The position numbers were made by a program, and so were the translations under genes. A stretch of DNA of 64,000 bases, taken from the NCBI GenBank assembly GCA_934045075.1, contig OW203723.1:3240577-3304576 (forward strand), given 5' to 3'. The DNA is from Yponomeuta sedellus. Lineage: Eukaryota; Arthropoda; Insecta; Lepidoptera; Yponomeutidae. Below, piece after piece: positions 52,201-60,571 of the stretch. How positions within the stretch are numbered: the stretch's first letter is position 1; each line of letters starts with the position of its first letter. A model generated the notes under the pieces. It was not told the DNA's origin. It did not search any database and saw nothing but the letters and a program-made list of their open reading frames with translations.

Positions 52201-52414
52201 CTGAATTGAGAATTTCTAAGTTAATGCTTAACTGCCGGCAGATATTAAAAAAATATGGACTAATATAGTCTAAAAAAGAAGAAGAAGAATACTTAACTGT
52301 AGTTCTGTCTCTTAGAATTTCTCAGCAAAGAGCGTGACAGAACGGTACTTAAGTATTTACTAAGTGAAATTCTCAATTCAGAAACCGGCCTTAAGCGAGG
52401 AAATCGCAGGTCTG

Positions 52415-52738
52415 ACTAACCTTCATCCAAGGGTTGTCTGGAAGACATACCTTTTAGTGATAAGGCCACCGTCTGTACTCTTAGGTTAAGAAATATCTGT
52501 GTAACTTCCATTTTTATCTACAACTAGCTGACCCAGCGAACTACGTAACGCCTAACAGTCGATTCTTAATTTTTTTATTTTTCTTTTCGTAAGAGCCACC
52601 CTCGTACTTCAAGGAATATTTTAAAAAAAGAATTAGCGAAATCGATTCCGCTGAACTCGAGATTTGCGCTTACCCACACATTCGGCGATTCATTTTTATA
52701 TTATAAATAGATAAAGGGTTCTCTATCTATCTTTCTGG
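52415..52738 (+). repeat. Repeat F5 interrupted by an F4 insertion
   Basis: The left F5 part (GGGTTGTCTGGAAGACATAC, ACTCTTAGGTTAAGAAATAT, TTTTTATCTACAA) is followed by a reverse F4 at 52524-52712. F5 then resumes with AAAGGGTTCTCTATCTATCT. An unbroken F5 at 23178-23301 shows these two parts are normally adjacent. Confidence 0.8.
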
Positions 52739-53194
52739 CGAAAAATAACGCCAACGCTAATCAAGTCAACAAGACGTCTGTCTCAAAGTGAAAGGCTGAC
52801 AACGTTAAAATCGACGGGTTACGAGTTTATCACGACCAACAAGATAATAAAGTCTCGTTTGTTCAAAGATTTTAATTAAGATTGGACCGAACAAATCCAT
52901 GGACGAAACGAGGAGCGCACAAACAAGCCTGCCGCAGACACACCACAGCGCGGGTTTTAATTCCAATTAGACCTTGTACCGCCGACCTATCTACAAAGAG
53001 ATACTCGAACAAATAAAACACTCTCAGCACTGAAATCGATACGGCGATAAGAGTTTTGTCGTCTCTCTTTGTCGTAGGTACCTAAAGCGAGTGGTAGTAG
53101 CGAGAGGTTCTCGGTCAGGAGGGCGCCGGTTCGAATCGCGGCAAGTACCGCGATTCATTTGTTTTGTTTTCTTCGTCATGTACAACTAATTATA
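52739..53194. other. Spacer with a tRNA-like scrap
   Basis: At 53090-53150, GAGTGGTAGTAGCGAGAGG and CGCCGGTTCGAATCGCGGC look like a diverged tRNA-derived head with a B box. No gene. Confidence 0.4.
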
Positions 53195-53560
53195 TTATTT
53201 TTAATGCACTAACCCGTGCAAAGCACAATTTTTAAAACCTATTTAGAGCCCAAAAATCCCACCCATGCCAGGATTCGAACCCGCGACCTTTGGCTATCCG
53301 AGCCAGCGCTCTTCCAACTGAGCTAATGGGCGATTCACCGGCATCAGTGAAATTTCGAACCTCTTTACAATACTCTCTGTATTACGAACAGGCAGCGACA
53401 TCTGGCTGAAGTAATTTGCATCACTTGCAGCCCCGAGTACCTACTTTGCAGTAAGGTTTTACATCGGAATGATATCGCTGTACCCACATGATTATATTCC
53501 TTTTAATCACTAACCCGTGCTAAGGACAATTTTAAAAACCTATTTAGAGGCTAAAATTAT
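53195..53560 (-). repeat. S1 SINE, full length plus a second tandem tail
   Basis: The most complete S1 (53203-53486), in reverse: tail TAATGCACTAACCCGTGC, tRNA-like region with GGATTCGAACCCGC and CCAACTGAGCTAATGGGCGA, then CTCTCTGTATTACGAACAGG and the leader end ATCGCTGTACCCACATGATT. A second S1 tail starts directly after it (53487-53560). Confidence 0.82.
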
Positions 53561-53595
53561 GTACAACAACAAAAACAAAGTAAAGAAGAAAATAA

Positions 53596-54350
53596 TTTAG
53601 TTTTCTGAGTTACGTAGGTCCATTTGTGAAATTATATCAGCGATTATACCGCTAACTGTGATGAAACCATCGTGAGGAAACCCTAGTATCTGAAGTGTTA
53701 ACATACCTCAGCGCTTGCTAAGTACAATGGCCCAACTGTGAGGCTAAGTGAGGAAATCTTAGGTCTAAAACAAGATGGCGCGTCTAGGGCTTGTGGTATA
53801 CGCCCATTTTCACTACGATTAGCATCACACACAGCATAATAATTTTGTGTCTAACTATACCTATGTATTACCCTGAAACAGTTGCCTTATTGCTTGTTTA
53901 TATCACAATTATATCGTGTATTGCGCCTCTTATTTATGATATTGTGATTATCTATCTGTGGGAAATGCTGAGGAATTGGAAAAGTGTACTTATTAATTCT
54001 AATATTTTTTATCTTATAACTTTGTTGTTGCAAAATTGTTTTTCTCTTTGAATAAATAAAAGAAAAATAAACTAGGATTGATATGGTAACAAGCGGTGGT
54101 AGCGTAGCGGTAGAACGGTTTTTCATTCGAGAGGTCGTGGGTTCGAATCCTGCCTGAACATACCAATGACTTTTTTTCTTGGTTATGTACATGTGTGAAG
54201 TTAGTACCACTACCACTAAATGTGAAGGAAAACATCGTGAGGAAACTTGCTCTTGAAATCGCCAATCCGCGGTGGGCACGCACGGTGAGTAAGCCCATAC
54301 ACTCTCTCTGAGAGTAGGTCTATGCCCTACATTGGGACGTACATAATCTG
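53596..54350 (+). repeat. Two S4 SINE copies flanking AT-rich spacer
   Basis: 53596-53772 lacks the head (GAGTTACGTAGGTCCATTTG, CATCGTGAGGAAACCC). 54092-54350 is near complete (GCGGTGGTAGCGTAGCGGTA, CGTGGGTTCGAATCCTGCC, CATCGTGAGGAAACTTG). The hydrophobic frame at 53791-54051 lies in the spacer; I do not consider it a gene. Confidence 0.7.
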
Positions 54351-54413
54351 CATTATTATTGTAACCAAGCAAGGACATCACAAATATGGAAATACACCTA
54401 GAGGCTATACAAA

Positions 54414-54500
54414 TGCACGGCGGCCCCAGTGGGAATCAAACCCACGACCTCTGCCATGGTAATCAGACATGACACCGCTAGACCAACGAGTCACAGGTAC
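54414..54500 (-). repeat. Isolated tRNA-like sequence (probably SINE head)
   Basis: On -: CTCGTTGGTCTAGCGGTGTC (A box), then GAGGTCGTGGGTTTGATTCC (B box) and CACTGGGGCCGCC. The cloverleaf is poor in the anticodon arm, so a functional tRNA is unlikely. Confidence 0.55.
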
Positions 54501-54775
54501 ACCGCTAAATAGACGTTGATAAATAGGTGGCATGGAGAGATAAAATTCTCAAAGTAGTAAAGAGGTCACGACGACCTCGTCACGACTTTGCGAATTTCCA
54601 AGTTTCGCCTTTCGCCCGTCCTAATTCTGAATGGAGTTTGCTAAGTACCTTTTTGCTTTAGATCTCTGTCTCACCACACCCTCAATTCTTAGAACTCAAA
54701 TTCGTGGCTTAGTGTGAGAATTCGATTTGGATATTGGATATCCGTAACCGGCTATCCAATATACAGGAAATTAAT

Positions 54776-54870
54776 GTATAAGGAAATTACACAGATATTT
54801 CTTAACCTAAGAGTACAGACGGCGGCCTTATCACTAAAAGTGATATCTTCCAGACAAACTTTGGATGATT
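54776..54870 (-). repeat. Repeat F5, reverse copy
   Basis: ACACAGATATTTCTTAACCT, AAGAGTACAGACGGCGGCC, CTTCCAGACAAACTTTGG. Confidence 0.7.
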
Positions 54871-54887
54871 ATATAATTTTTAATGCA

Positions 54888-54918
54888 CTAAATTGGACAA
54901 GTAAGAATAAATAGACTG
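54888..54918 (+). mobile_element. MITE A terminal fragment
   Basis: The right end ACTAAATTGGACAAG, TAAGAATAAATAGACTG is followed by TA. It is joined on the left to an S1 tail start (TTTTTAATGCACTA) that shares ACTA with the MITE, suggesting a deletion or template switch at that short overlap. Confidence 0.75.
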
Positions 54919-54920
54919 TA

Positions 54921-55075
54921 CATACACTGTCATATTTACATTTACAGAATAAAGAAGAAGAAGAAATACATTTATTTGCTTACATTCTTTTGAATGCACT
55001 AACCCGTGCTAAGGACAATTTTAAAAAACCTATTTAGCGGCTAAAAAATGGTTTCCTCTGACCTCTAAATAGGTT
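54921..55075. repeat. Repeat shared with 57553-57680
   Basis: CATACACTGTCATATTTACA, then GAAGAAGAAGAAATACATTT and ATTTGCTTACATTCTTTTGA, then an S1 tail. The same compound sequence occurs at 57553-57680. A forward S1 scrap ends it (CTAAATAGGTTTTTTAAAA). Confidence 0.7.
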
Positions 55076-55151
55076 TTTTAAAACTTTGGATGGACTGGAT
55101 CAATATATTGGAGAAGGAAGTAGATGTATACAGTGCATTGAGATAGTAAAT

Positions 55152-55302
55152 TATTACATACATACATAACCTCACGCCTGTATCCCAGAGGGGTGGGCAG
55201 AGACCAGGGACTGCCACTTGCCACGATCCTGACAGATCACCATCGCCTCATCAACGTTCATAAGTTGTTGCATGCACGCACGCCGGTTCCGGGTACTTTA
55301 TT
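55152..55302 (-). repeat. LINE-tail fragment, reverse
   Basis: (CATA)n, CCTCACGCCTGTATCCCAGA, TGCCACTTGCCACGATCCTG, ACGCACGCCGGTTCCGGGTA. Homologous to 33061-33275. Confidence 0.75.
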
Positions 55303-55342
55303 AATATAGTAAATTATTAATTTCATGAAAAGTGGCTCTGTC

Positions 55343-55440
55343 TGGCCGTGGTGGAGTATGGCATAACCTTCCTGCGATGCAGGAAGAGACCCGTGCCCCA
55401 TCAGTGGGGACATACAACGGTTGATACAAGGGTTGATACC
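55343..55440 (+). repeat. 5S-derived SINE, tail fragment
   Basis: GGCCGTGGTGGAGTATGGC, GATGCAGGAAGAGACCCGTG, CAGTGGGGACATACAACGGT. The terminal GGTTGATAC is doubled. Confidence 0.72.
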
Positions 55441-56128
55441 GAATATCACGTGTAGTGCGACCAGGCTTCATGGATACGAGTGGCTGAAGCTACCCCTGTT
55501 CAGTCTTGAGACTTCTCAAAGTAAAATGTGAGAGCGATACCAAAGCGATAACTATTTAGTGAAATTCTATATAAAATCAAAGCGTTTTATTTAAAATTAC
55601 ATAGAAACTGTGACTTACTGAACGTTACGAGTAAAACAAGGTGTCCATTTTAAAACCTATATCATTTTAGAGAAAAAAATGACAAAGAACTCCAAACGTT
55701 GTCTTTTCACCCTCTTTTGATACTTAATTCACAGAGTTAACAAATATTTATTTTATTTATTTATATTTCCAAATCCTGGCACAATGCATTGAACTGGCTT
55801 AATTCCAGACATCTCTGTCATTTAAATAATCAGTAGTGTAATAGTACTTCAGCACAAAGTGTGCTTTACACAGTTCTTGAACGATATTTCTGGCAAGCTT
55901 ATTATTATCTCAATTCAAATCTATCAACTTACTAACTTACGCCTACTATAGAGACCATTATAACGCTGGTAATATATATTTCCCTATCTGAATAAATATT
56001 TGAGACAATTTCTAAAACTGGCGCCCAGAGATACGGTGACCTGATTCGAATCCAATTCGGCCGGATTTTTTAGTTCTTTATCTTTTTCTAAGCTGTGTGC
56101 TAATTCCGATCCAACCACGCCGCGTTTT
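55441..56128. other. Spacer; possible LTR/PBS scrap at 56025
   Basis: No gene recognised. TGGCGCCCAGAGATAC at 56025 resembles a primer-binding site after AT-rich sequence, as at 50932. Confidence 0.35.
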
Positions 56129-56341
56129 TCAGTCGCAATAAGGCGCTACAAAGGTTCTGCGGACACACTGCATCGGACCTGCTAATGGAAATAGAGAACT
56201 GGATATTGGCCGCAGCTGTTTGTTGTTTTGCTTTGCAGCTGAAAATGTTCCCTGTATATTGTTGGACGTTGAATTGACTACCATGTTGGTGGAGGAAACA
56301 CGCTGGTAAGCAAAGGGGTCGTGTTCACCGTTGGGAGCCAT
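56129..56341 (-). other. Unrecognised ORF, 70 codons
   Basis: From an ATG in fair context at 56339-56341: MAPNGEHDPFAYQRVSSTN, later a Gln/Asn-rich stretch (AAKQNNKQ), ending at a stop at 56129. The composition looks more protein-like than other chance frames here, but there is no domain I recognise. It could be an old retrocopy, part of an exon, or chance. Confidence 0.2.
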
Positions 56342-56375
56342 CGTTCTTTGATTTATTCGAATGGCTTTAGTTTGG

Positions 56376-56830
56376 TGCAAAGGTGTGTTTAGTAGGTAGA
56401 ACATTGGACTCGGAAGTGAGAGAATCAGGTTCGATTCCCACTCCGGGCATGTACGGTCACGTGCTCTAACACGTATCCACTTCAGTATTTTGTCAAAGTC
56501 AAAATAGTCAATTTCTCATACATTAGGCTAGAAAGGTTAGTGCGCACGACTGTACTTTTGTTAATTTTCATAGGTACGTACTTCTGCGAATTTGTGTAGC
56601 AAAAGAAAAACATCGTGAGCAAACCCGCGGCTTGGTTGGCCTCGCACGTATTGACTAGTCTTTCCTGTGGGCTAGGCCGACTAAGCTGTCAGGATGGTAC
56701 AGTTTCTGGGTAAGCCAACTCGATCTAAAACAATGTCCCAGGCAGTAAAACTGAAGCCCTTCACTCATCTAGAGTGTGTGAAGAGGCCACTGGACGCTGT
56801 ATAAGTCATCTCTTCACGTATATGCAGAGG
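56376..56830 (+). repeat. tRNA-like head plus repeat shared with 22755-23060
   Basis: The head TAGTAGGTAGAACATTGGAC and B box TCAGGTTCGATTCCCACTCC are followed, after a gap, by CATCGTGAGCAAACC, GGGCTAGGCCGACTAAGCTG and CATCTAGAGTGTGTGAAGAG. A SINE-like composite. Confidence 0.6.
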
Positions 56831-56994
56831 ACAAACTTTTAGTTTGGGTTTTTTGGAACGTTTCTTTCCGGTTATTATACCTCTCAGTTATCCTCTTTTT
56901 TGTGTGATTGATGTTGTGATTGTTGCCTGTGTGTTAAACATATATTTGTTACAATCAAAATGCGGAGTACAACTTACCTACACGTTAAACTAGT

Positions 56995-57225
56995 CCGTGC
57001 TTCGAAAGGCACGTTAAGCCGTTGGTGCCGGCTGTCATGTAATGGCAGTCGTTAAGCCATGTCAGCCGTCTTATGGGCGACTTGATAACTTCTGACAGTA
57101 AGGCCCGCCACTGCCTTGCAATCCTCTACCCGGACTTGGCCCCGGAGGTGGGGTATGGCCTAACCTTCCAGCGATGCAGGGAGAGACCCGTCCCCCGGCA
57201 GTGGGGACACATAAGGGCTCATATC
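56995..57225 (+). repeat. 5S-derived SINE lacking the 5S head
   Basis: GGCACGTTAAGCCGTTGGTG, CATGTAATGGCAGTCGTTAA, CGACTTGATAACTTCTGACA, GGCAGTGGGGACACATAAGG. Confidence 0.8.
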
Positions 57226-57552
57226 GAAACTAGTCCATAAATTATTATTGACATACTCACCAAATAAATTCACGTGGGCGTTTGCCCTCAGGACAAACAA
57301 GTCCATCGTGAGCCCAAAACCAACACAATGTAATTCATTCCTTTCTTATTTATTACACACAATATAATACCCGTTCGGGTAAAGGCCGAGAAAAGGGCAC
57401 GCACAAAGGAATACACGGCAGAATACATTTTTCGCCATCACATCAAGATAGTAACATTACGTGATTGATTGGGAAAACATTTTGTGATGATGAACCGAAG
57501 ATCTGCTTGGACGAGAGGCGGGATGGGGCAAATGAAAGACACTGGTGTTACA

Positions 57553-57745
57553 GTGATACACACACTGTCATATTTACATTTACAGAATTAAGAAGAAGAA
57601 GAAATACATTTATTTGCTTATATTCTTTTGAATGCACTAACCCGTGCTAAGGACAATTTTAAAAAACCTATAGAGAGGCTAAAAATTCCACCTATGCCGG
57701 GATTCGAACCCGCGACCTCTGGCTATCGTGCCAGCGCTCTATTTA
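57553..57745 (-). repeat. S1 SINE with the flank shared with 54921-55040
   Basis: ACACTGTCATATTTACATTT, GAAGAAGAAGAAATACATTT, then the S1 tail and GGGATTCGAACCCGCGACC. The right part of the tRNA-like region is lost at GCCAGCGCTCTA. Confidence 0.72.
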
Positions 57746-57784
57746 TTTATTCTACATTTATTTGCAACAACAGACAGTCACACA

Positions 57785-57985
57785 CGCATACATACATACA
57801 TACATACATACATACATACATACATAACCTCACGCCTGTATCCCAGAGGGATAGGCAGAGACCAGGGACTGTCACTTGCCACGATCCTGACAAATCACCT
57901 TCGCTTCATCAACGTTCATAAGTCGTTGCATGCTCGCACGCCGGTTCCGGGGTACTTTTTATCTTCCTTTTTGCTAATAAATGGT
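57785..57985 (-). repeat. LINE-tail fragment with (CATA)n tail
   Basis: (CATA)9-10 at 57786-57826, then CCTCACGCCTGTATCCCAGA, CACGATCCTGACAAATCACC, GCACGCCGGTTCCGGGGTA. On -, it is a LINE 3' end with a (TATG)n tail. Confidence 0.8.
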
Positions 57986-58063
57986 ACAATTAAATAGATA
58001 TAACAACAAAACGAAAACAGACAGACGCTATAAAAGGCATTACGGTCCCGAATTACATAAAAT

Positions 58064-58290
58064 ATGAGTGCTACTCCAGATACAGTTGTAATATTGTCGG
58101 TGGAGTCTGACCAGTCATCATTACAGTAACATAATTACAGTCCCGAGTAGCACAAAATATGAGTGCTACTCCAGATACAGTTGTAATATTGTCGGAGGAG
58201 TCTGACCAGTCATCATTACAGTCCCGAGTAGTATAAAGTATGAGTGCTACTCCGGATACACTTGTAATATTGTCAGAAGCGTCTGACCTA
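58064..58290. repeat. Minisatellite, three units of about 81-94 bp
   Basis: Units start at TGAGTGCTACTCC near 58066, 58160 and 58241, each containing TTGTAATATTGTC and GTCTGACC. The first is longer by about 13 bp (AACATAATTACAG). The whole falls within a frame on -, but unit lengths are not all multiples of three, so it is not a coding repeat. Confidence 0.9.
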
Positions 58291-59007
58291 TTTATCTCTT
58301 TCATTTTAGCAAAGTATGTCGTTTTTTAAAAAAAACTTAACGACTTTGAATATTGTTTCGATTTGAAGATGTTCGGTTTTTTTAAATCGTTTTATAAATA
58401 AAATAATCAGATTTTTATCATTTATTGCACATAAAACTCATAGCAAGTTGTAATATTACAACCGTAGCACCATGTTTCTAATCTTATCTTTTTTATTTTA
58501 GCTAAGTAAGTATATGTTACATTTAAAAAAAACTTCACACCTTGCATTTGCACTTTGCATTCAAAGAATATTCAGAACAAAGTTTCTCCCCCTCTCCTCT
58601 CAAAAAACAAAACAAGTATTCCTATCGTTGAGTCCTCGGTGACATTTAAATGCAAGTGTACTCGAAGCGGTTCATCTGCCTTCACCAATCTCCTTTGTTG
58701 CGCTGTTTGGTGGCTAAGCGAGTGGGGAATTCCTTTCTGCCAAAGGAAATTGAAATTGTAAAGAACGGGCGGAGGTAAACAAACGTATCAAATTAATGCG
58801 AACCCAGAGTCCCGGGGGATGCGGAGGTTGAAAAATAACAAAGCCGTCGTGACATAACGAAAATGTAATGCCTACTCAATGTCGAAATTGATTGTTTGGG
58901 ACGGGCTGGAAAACTATTTGGTTGCGCTACAGGTTTAACGATTAATCAACTGGGTTTGGCGCCGGCGCCGGCCGTTCTGGCCTTAGAGTTTGATATAAAC
59001 TTATACA
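58291..59007. other. Non-coding spacer
   Basis: No gene. It contains GGCGCCGGCGCCGGCC at 58959-58974, a GC-rich self-complementary word. Confidence 0.4.
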
Positions 59008-59215
59008 GTTTTAAAAACTTATTTAGAGGCTAAAATTCCACCCATGCCGGGATTCGAACCCGCGACCTTTGACTATACGTGCCAGCGCTCTTCAGTGAAA
59101 TTTCGAACCTCTTCGGTTCTTTCGGTTTTAGATCGGAATGATATCGCTATACCCAAATGATTATATTCTTTTTAATGTAAAATTGTCCCGCGCTTAGGAC
59201 AATTTTAAAAACTTT
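59008..59215 (-). repeat. S1 SINE, reverse, with internal deletion
   Basis: TAAAAACTTATTTAGAGGC, GGGATTCGAACCCGCGACC, GCCAGCGCTCTTC joined directly to AGTGAAATTTCGAACC (A box deleted), then ATCGGAATGATATCGCTATA. Confidence 0.72.
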
Positions 59216-59273
59216 ATATAGTTTTTAAATAGAATGACAATTTTAAAAACTTTATATAGTTTTTAAATAGAAT
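59198..59273. repeat. Exact 38-bp tandem duplication
   Basis: The unit starting GACAATTTTAAAAACTTTAT and ending TTTTTAAATAGAAT occurs twice without a difference (59198-59235 and 59236-59273). Confidence 0.95.
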
Positions 59274-59277
59274 GATA

Positions 59278-60012
59278 TAAGCACGACAATAGCTGTTATT
59301 TGCCTCAATTTAGTAGTCTATAAAGCAATAGCATTACAATGTCATTCCCGGGGTATAACCCGCGCAAATCGCTAAGAAGATCGAATCGTGTGAGGCGCCG
59401 AGTTCAGAAGCACGGGTTATACCATTGCAATGCGATTGGTTACTAGACTACCGATGGTGTGAATGAAACGACCGTTACCGGACTAATATGACTCTATTGA
59501 ACAACTATGCGTTTTAGATAGATAGAGAACACTTTATTGCACAACCAGAAAAATATTACAACCATGATTCTTAAATCTAAGTAATGATATACAATTGGCG
59601 GTCTTATCGCTAAGAGCGATCTCATCCAGACAACCTTTGGATGGAGTGGATTGCATGAAGAATATAGTCGGTACGTGGTGCATGTATATAATAATACTCG
59701 CCCCTTGGTTAAATGTCTCGAGGTGTCACGTTATGACGAGTTGTCAAGTTAAAGTTAATCGACTATTTGAGCCTAGAGTTAACTTTAATAGCATGACAAT
59801 AGCTGTTATTTGCGTCTATTCCGTAAGCAGTAGCAGTACGAAGTTATATTAATGTTATAACCTCTTAAAATTAAATAGGCATCTCCTGAAGAAGTTCATA
59901 ATGCTGGGGTGGTTGAGTTAAGTAGCACGGGTTATATATATCATTGGATTCCGATTGGTTAGAAGACTAAAAATAGTGTCAAGGAAACAACCATTGCCAT
60001 AATAATATCGGG
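59278..60012 (+). repeat. Two diverged direct copies of a 220-bp repeat around an F5 insertion
   Basis: Copies 59278-59500 and 59788-60012 share GACAATAGCTGTTATTTGC, AGCACGGGTTATA, GCGATTGGTTACTAGACTA (with changes) and GAAACRACCRTTRCC. F5 (reverse) lies between at 59515-59646. Confidence 0.75.
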
Positions 60013-60549
60013 CTAACAATGGCAGACAAAAACTAGTATTAATTTCATTCCAAAGGGATATTTTTTTGTTTATTTAGTGACCGTAGATGCAAACAAACAC
60101 AGCTCTAACTCAAACGAATAAAGGAGATTCGCAATGACAGTGACCGGTGACAGCTACCATGCAGCCACATGATAGAAGATGAACTGTAGGTACGTGGAAT
60201 GGGAGAATCCCACCAAAACATAAATAAAAAGCTAGCCCACTTCTTCACTACTTGCCACTCTACTAATTGTGAAGAAAAGCGTCGTGAGGAAATCCGAGTG
60301 TCTAAGGTGTTTACATATGCGGTAGACACGCGTTATTAAGCCAATACACTCTTATTGAGAGAAGGACTTTGCCCTGGAGTGGGATGTATAGGTATAGGCT
60401 AGATATATAATATATAAAAGCCTTTTATTTGTCCATTTAAAAGAGTATGTTTGCATGTCAATTGTTTACTAAAATAAAATAATTCAATAAAATAGTTTTA
60501 ATAAGTCATTAAAGTAGTTTTTATCGTATTTAGTTATTATTTATTGTTA
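60013..60549. other. Spacer with an S4 fragment
   Basis: 60250-60395 matches the S4 middle and tail (GTGAAGAAAAGCGTCGTGAGG, CTCTTATTGAGAGAAGGACT). The rest is AT-rich. Confidence 0.45.
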
Positions 60550-60571
60550 TTATCTAGTCATGTTTTTTTTT

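Noticed and set aside
53791..54051. Hydrophobic 86-codon ORF
   Set aside because: It resembles a membrane protein only because the DNA is T-rich. It lies between two SINE copies and has no family match.
57786..57826. Stand-alone (CATA)n microsatellite
   Set aside because: It is the (TATG)n tail of a reverse LINE fragment, as the same junction at 33258 and 55152 shows.
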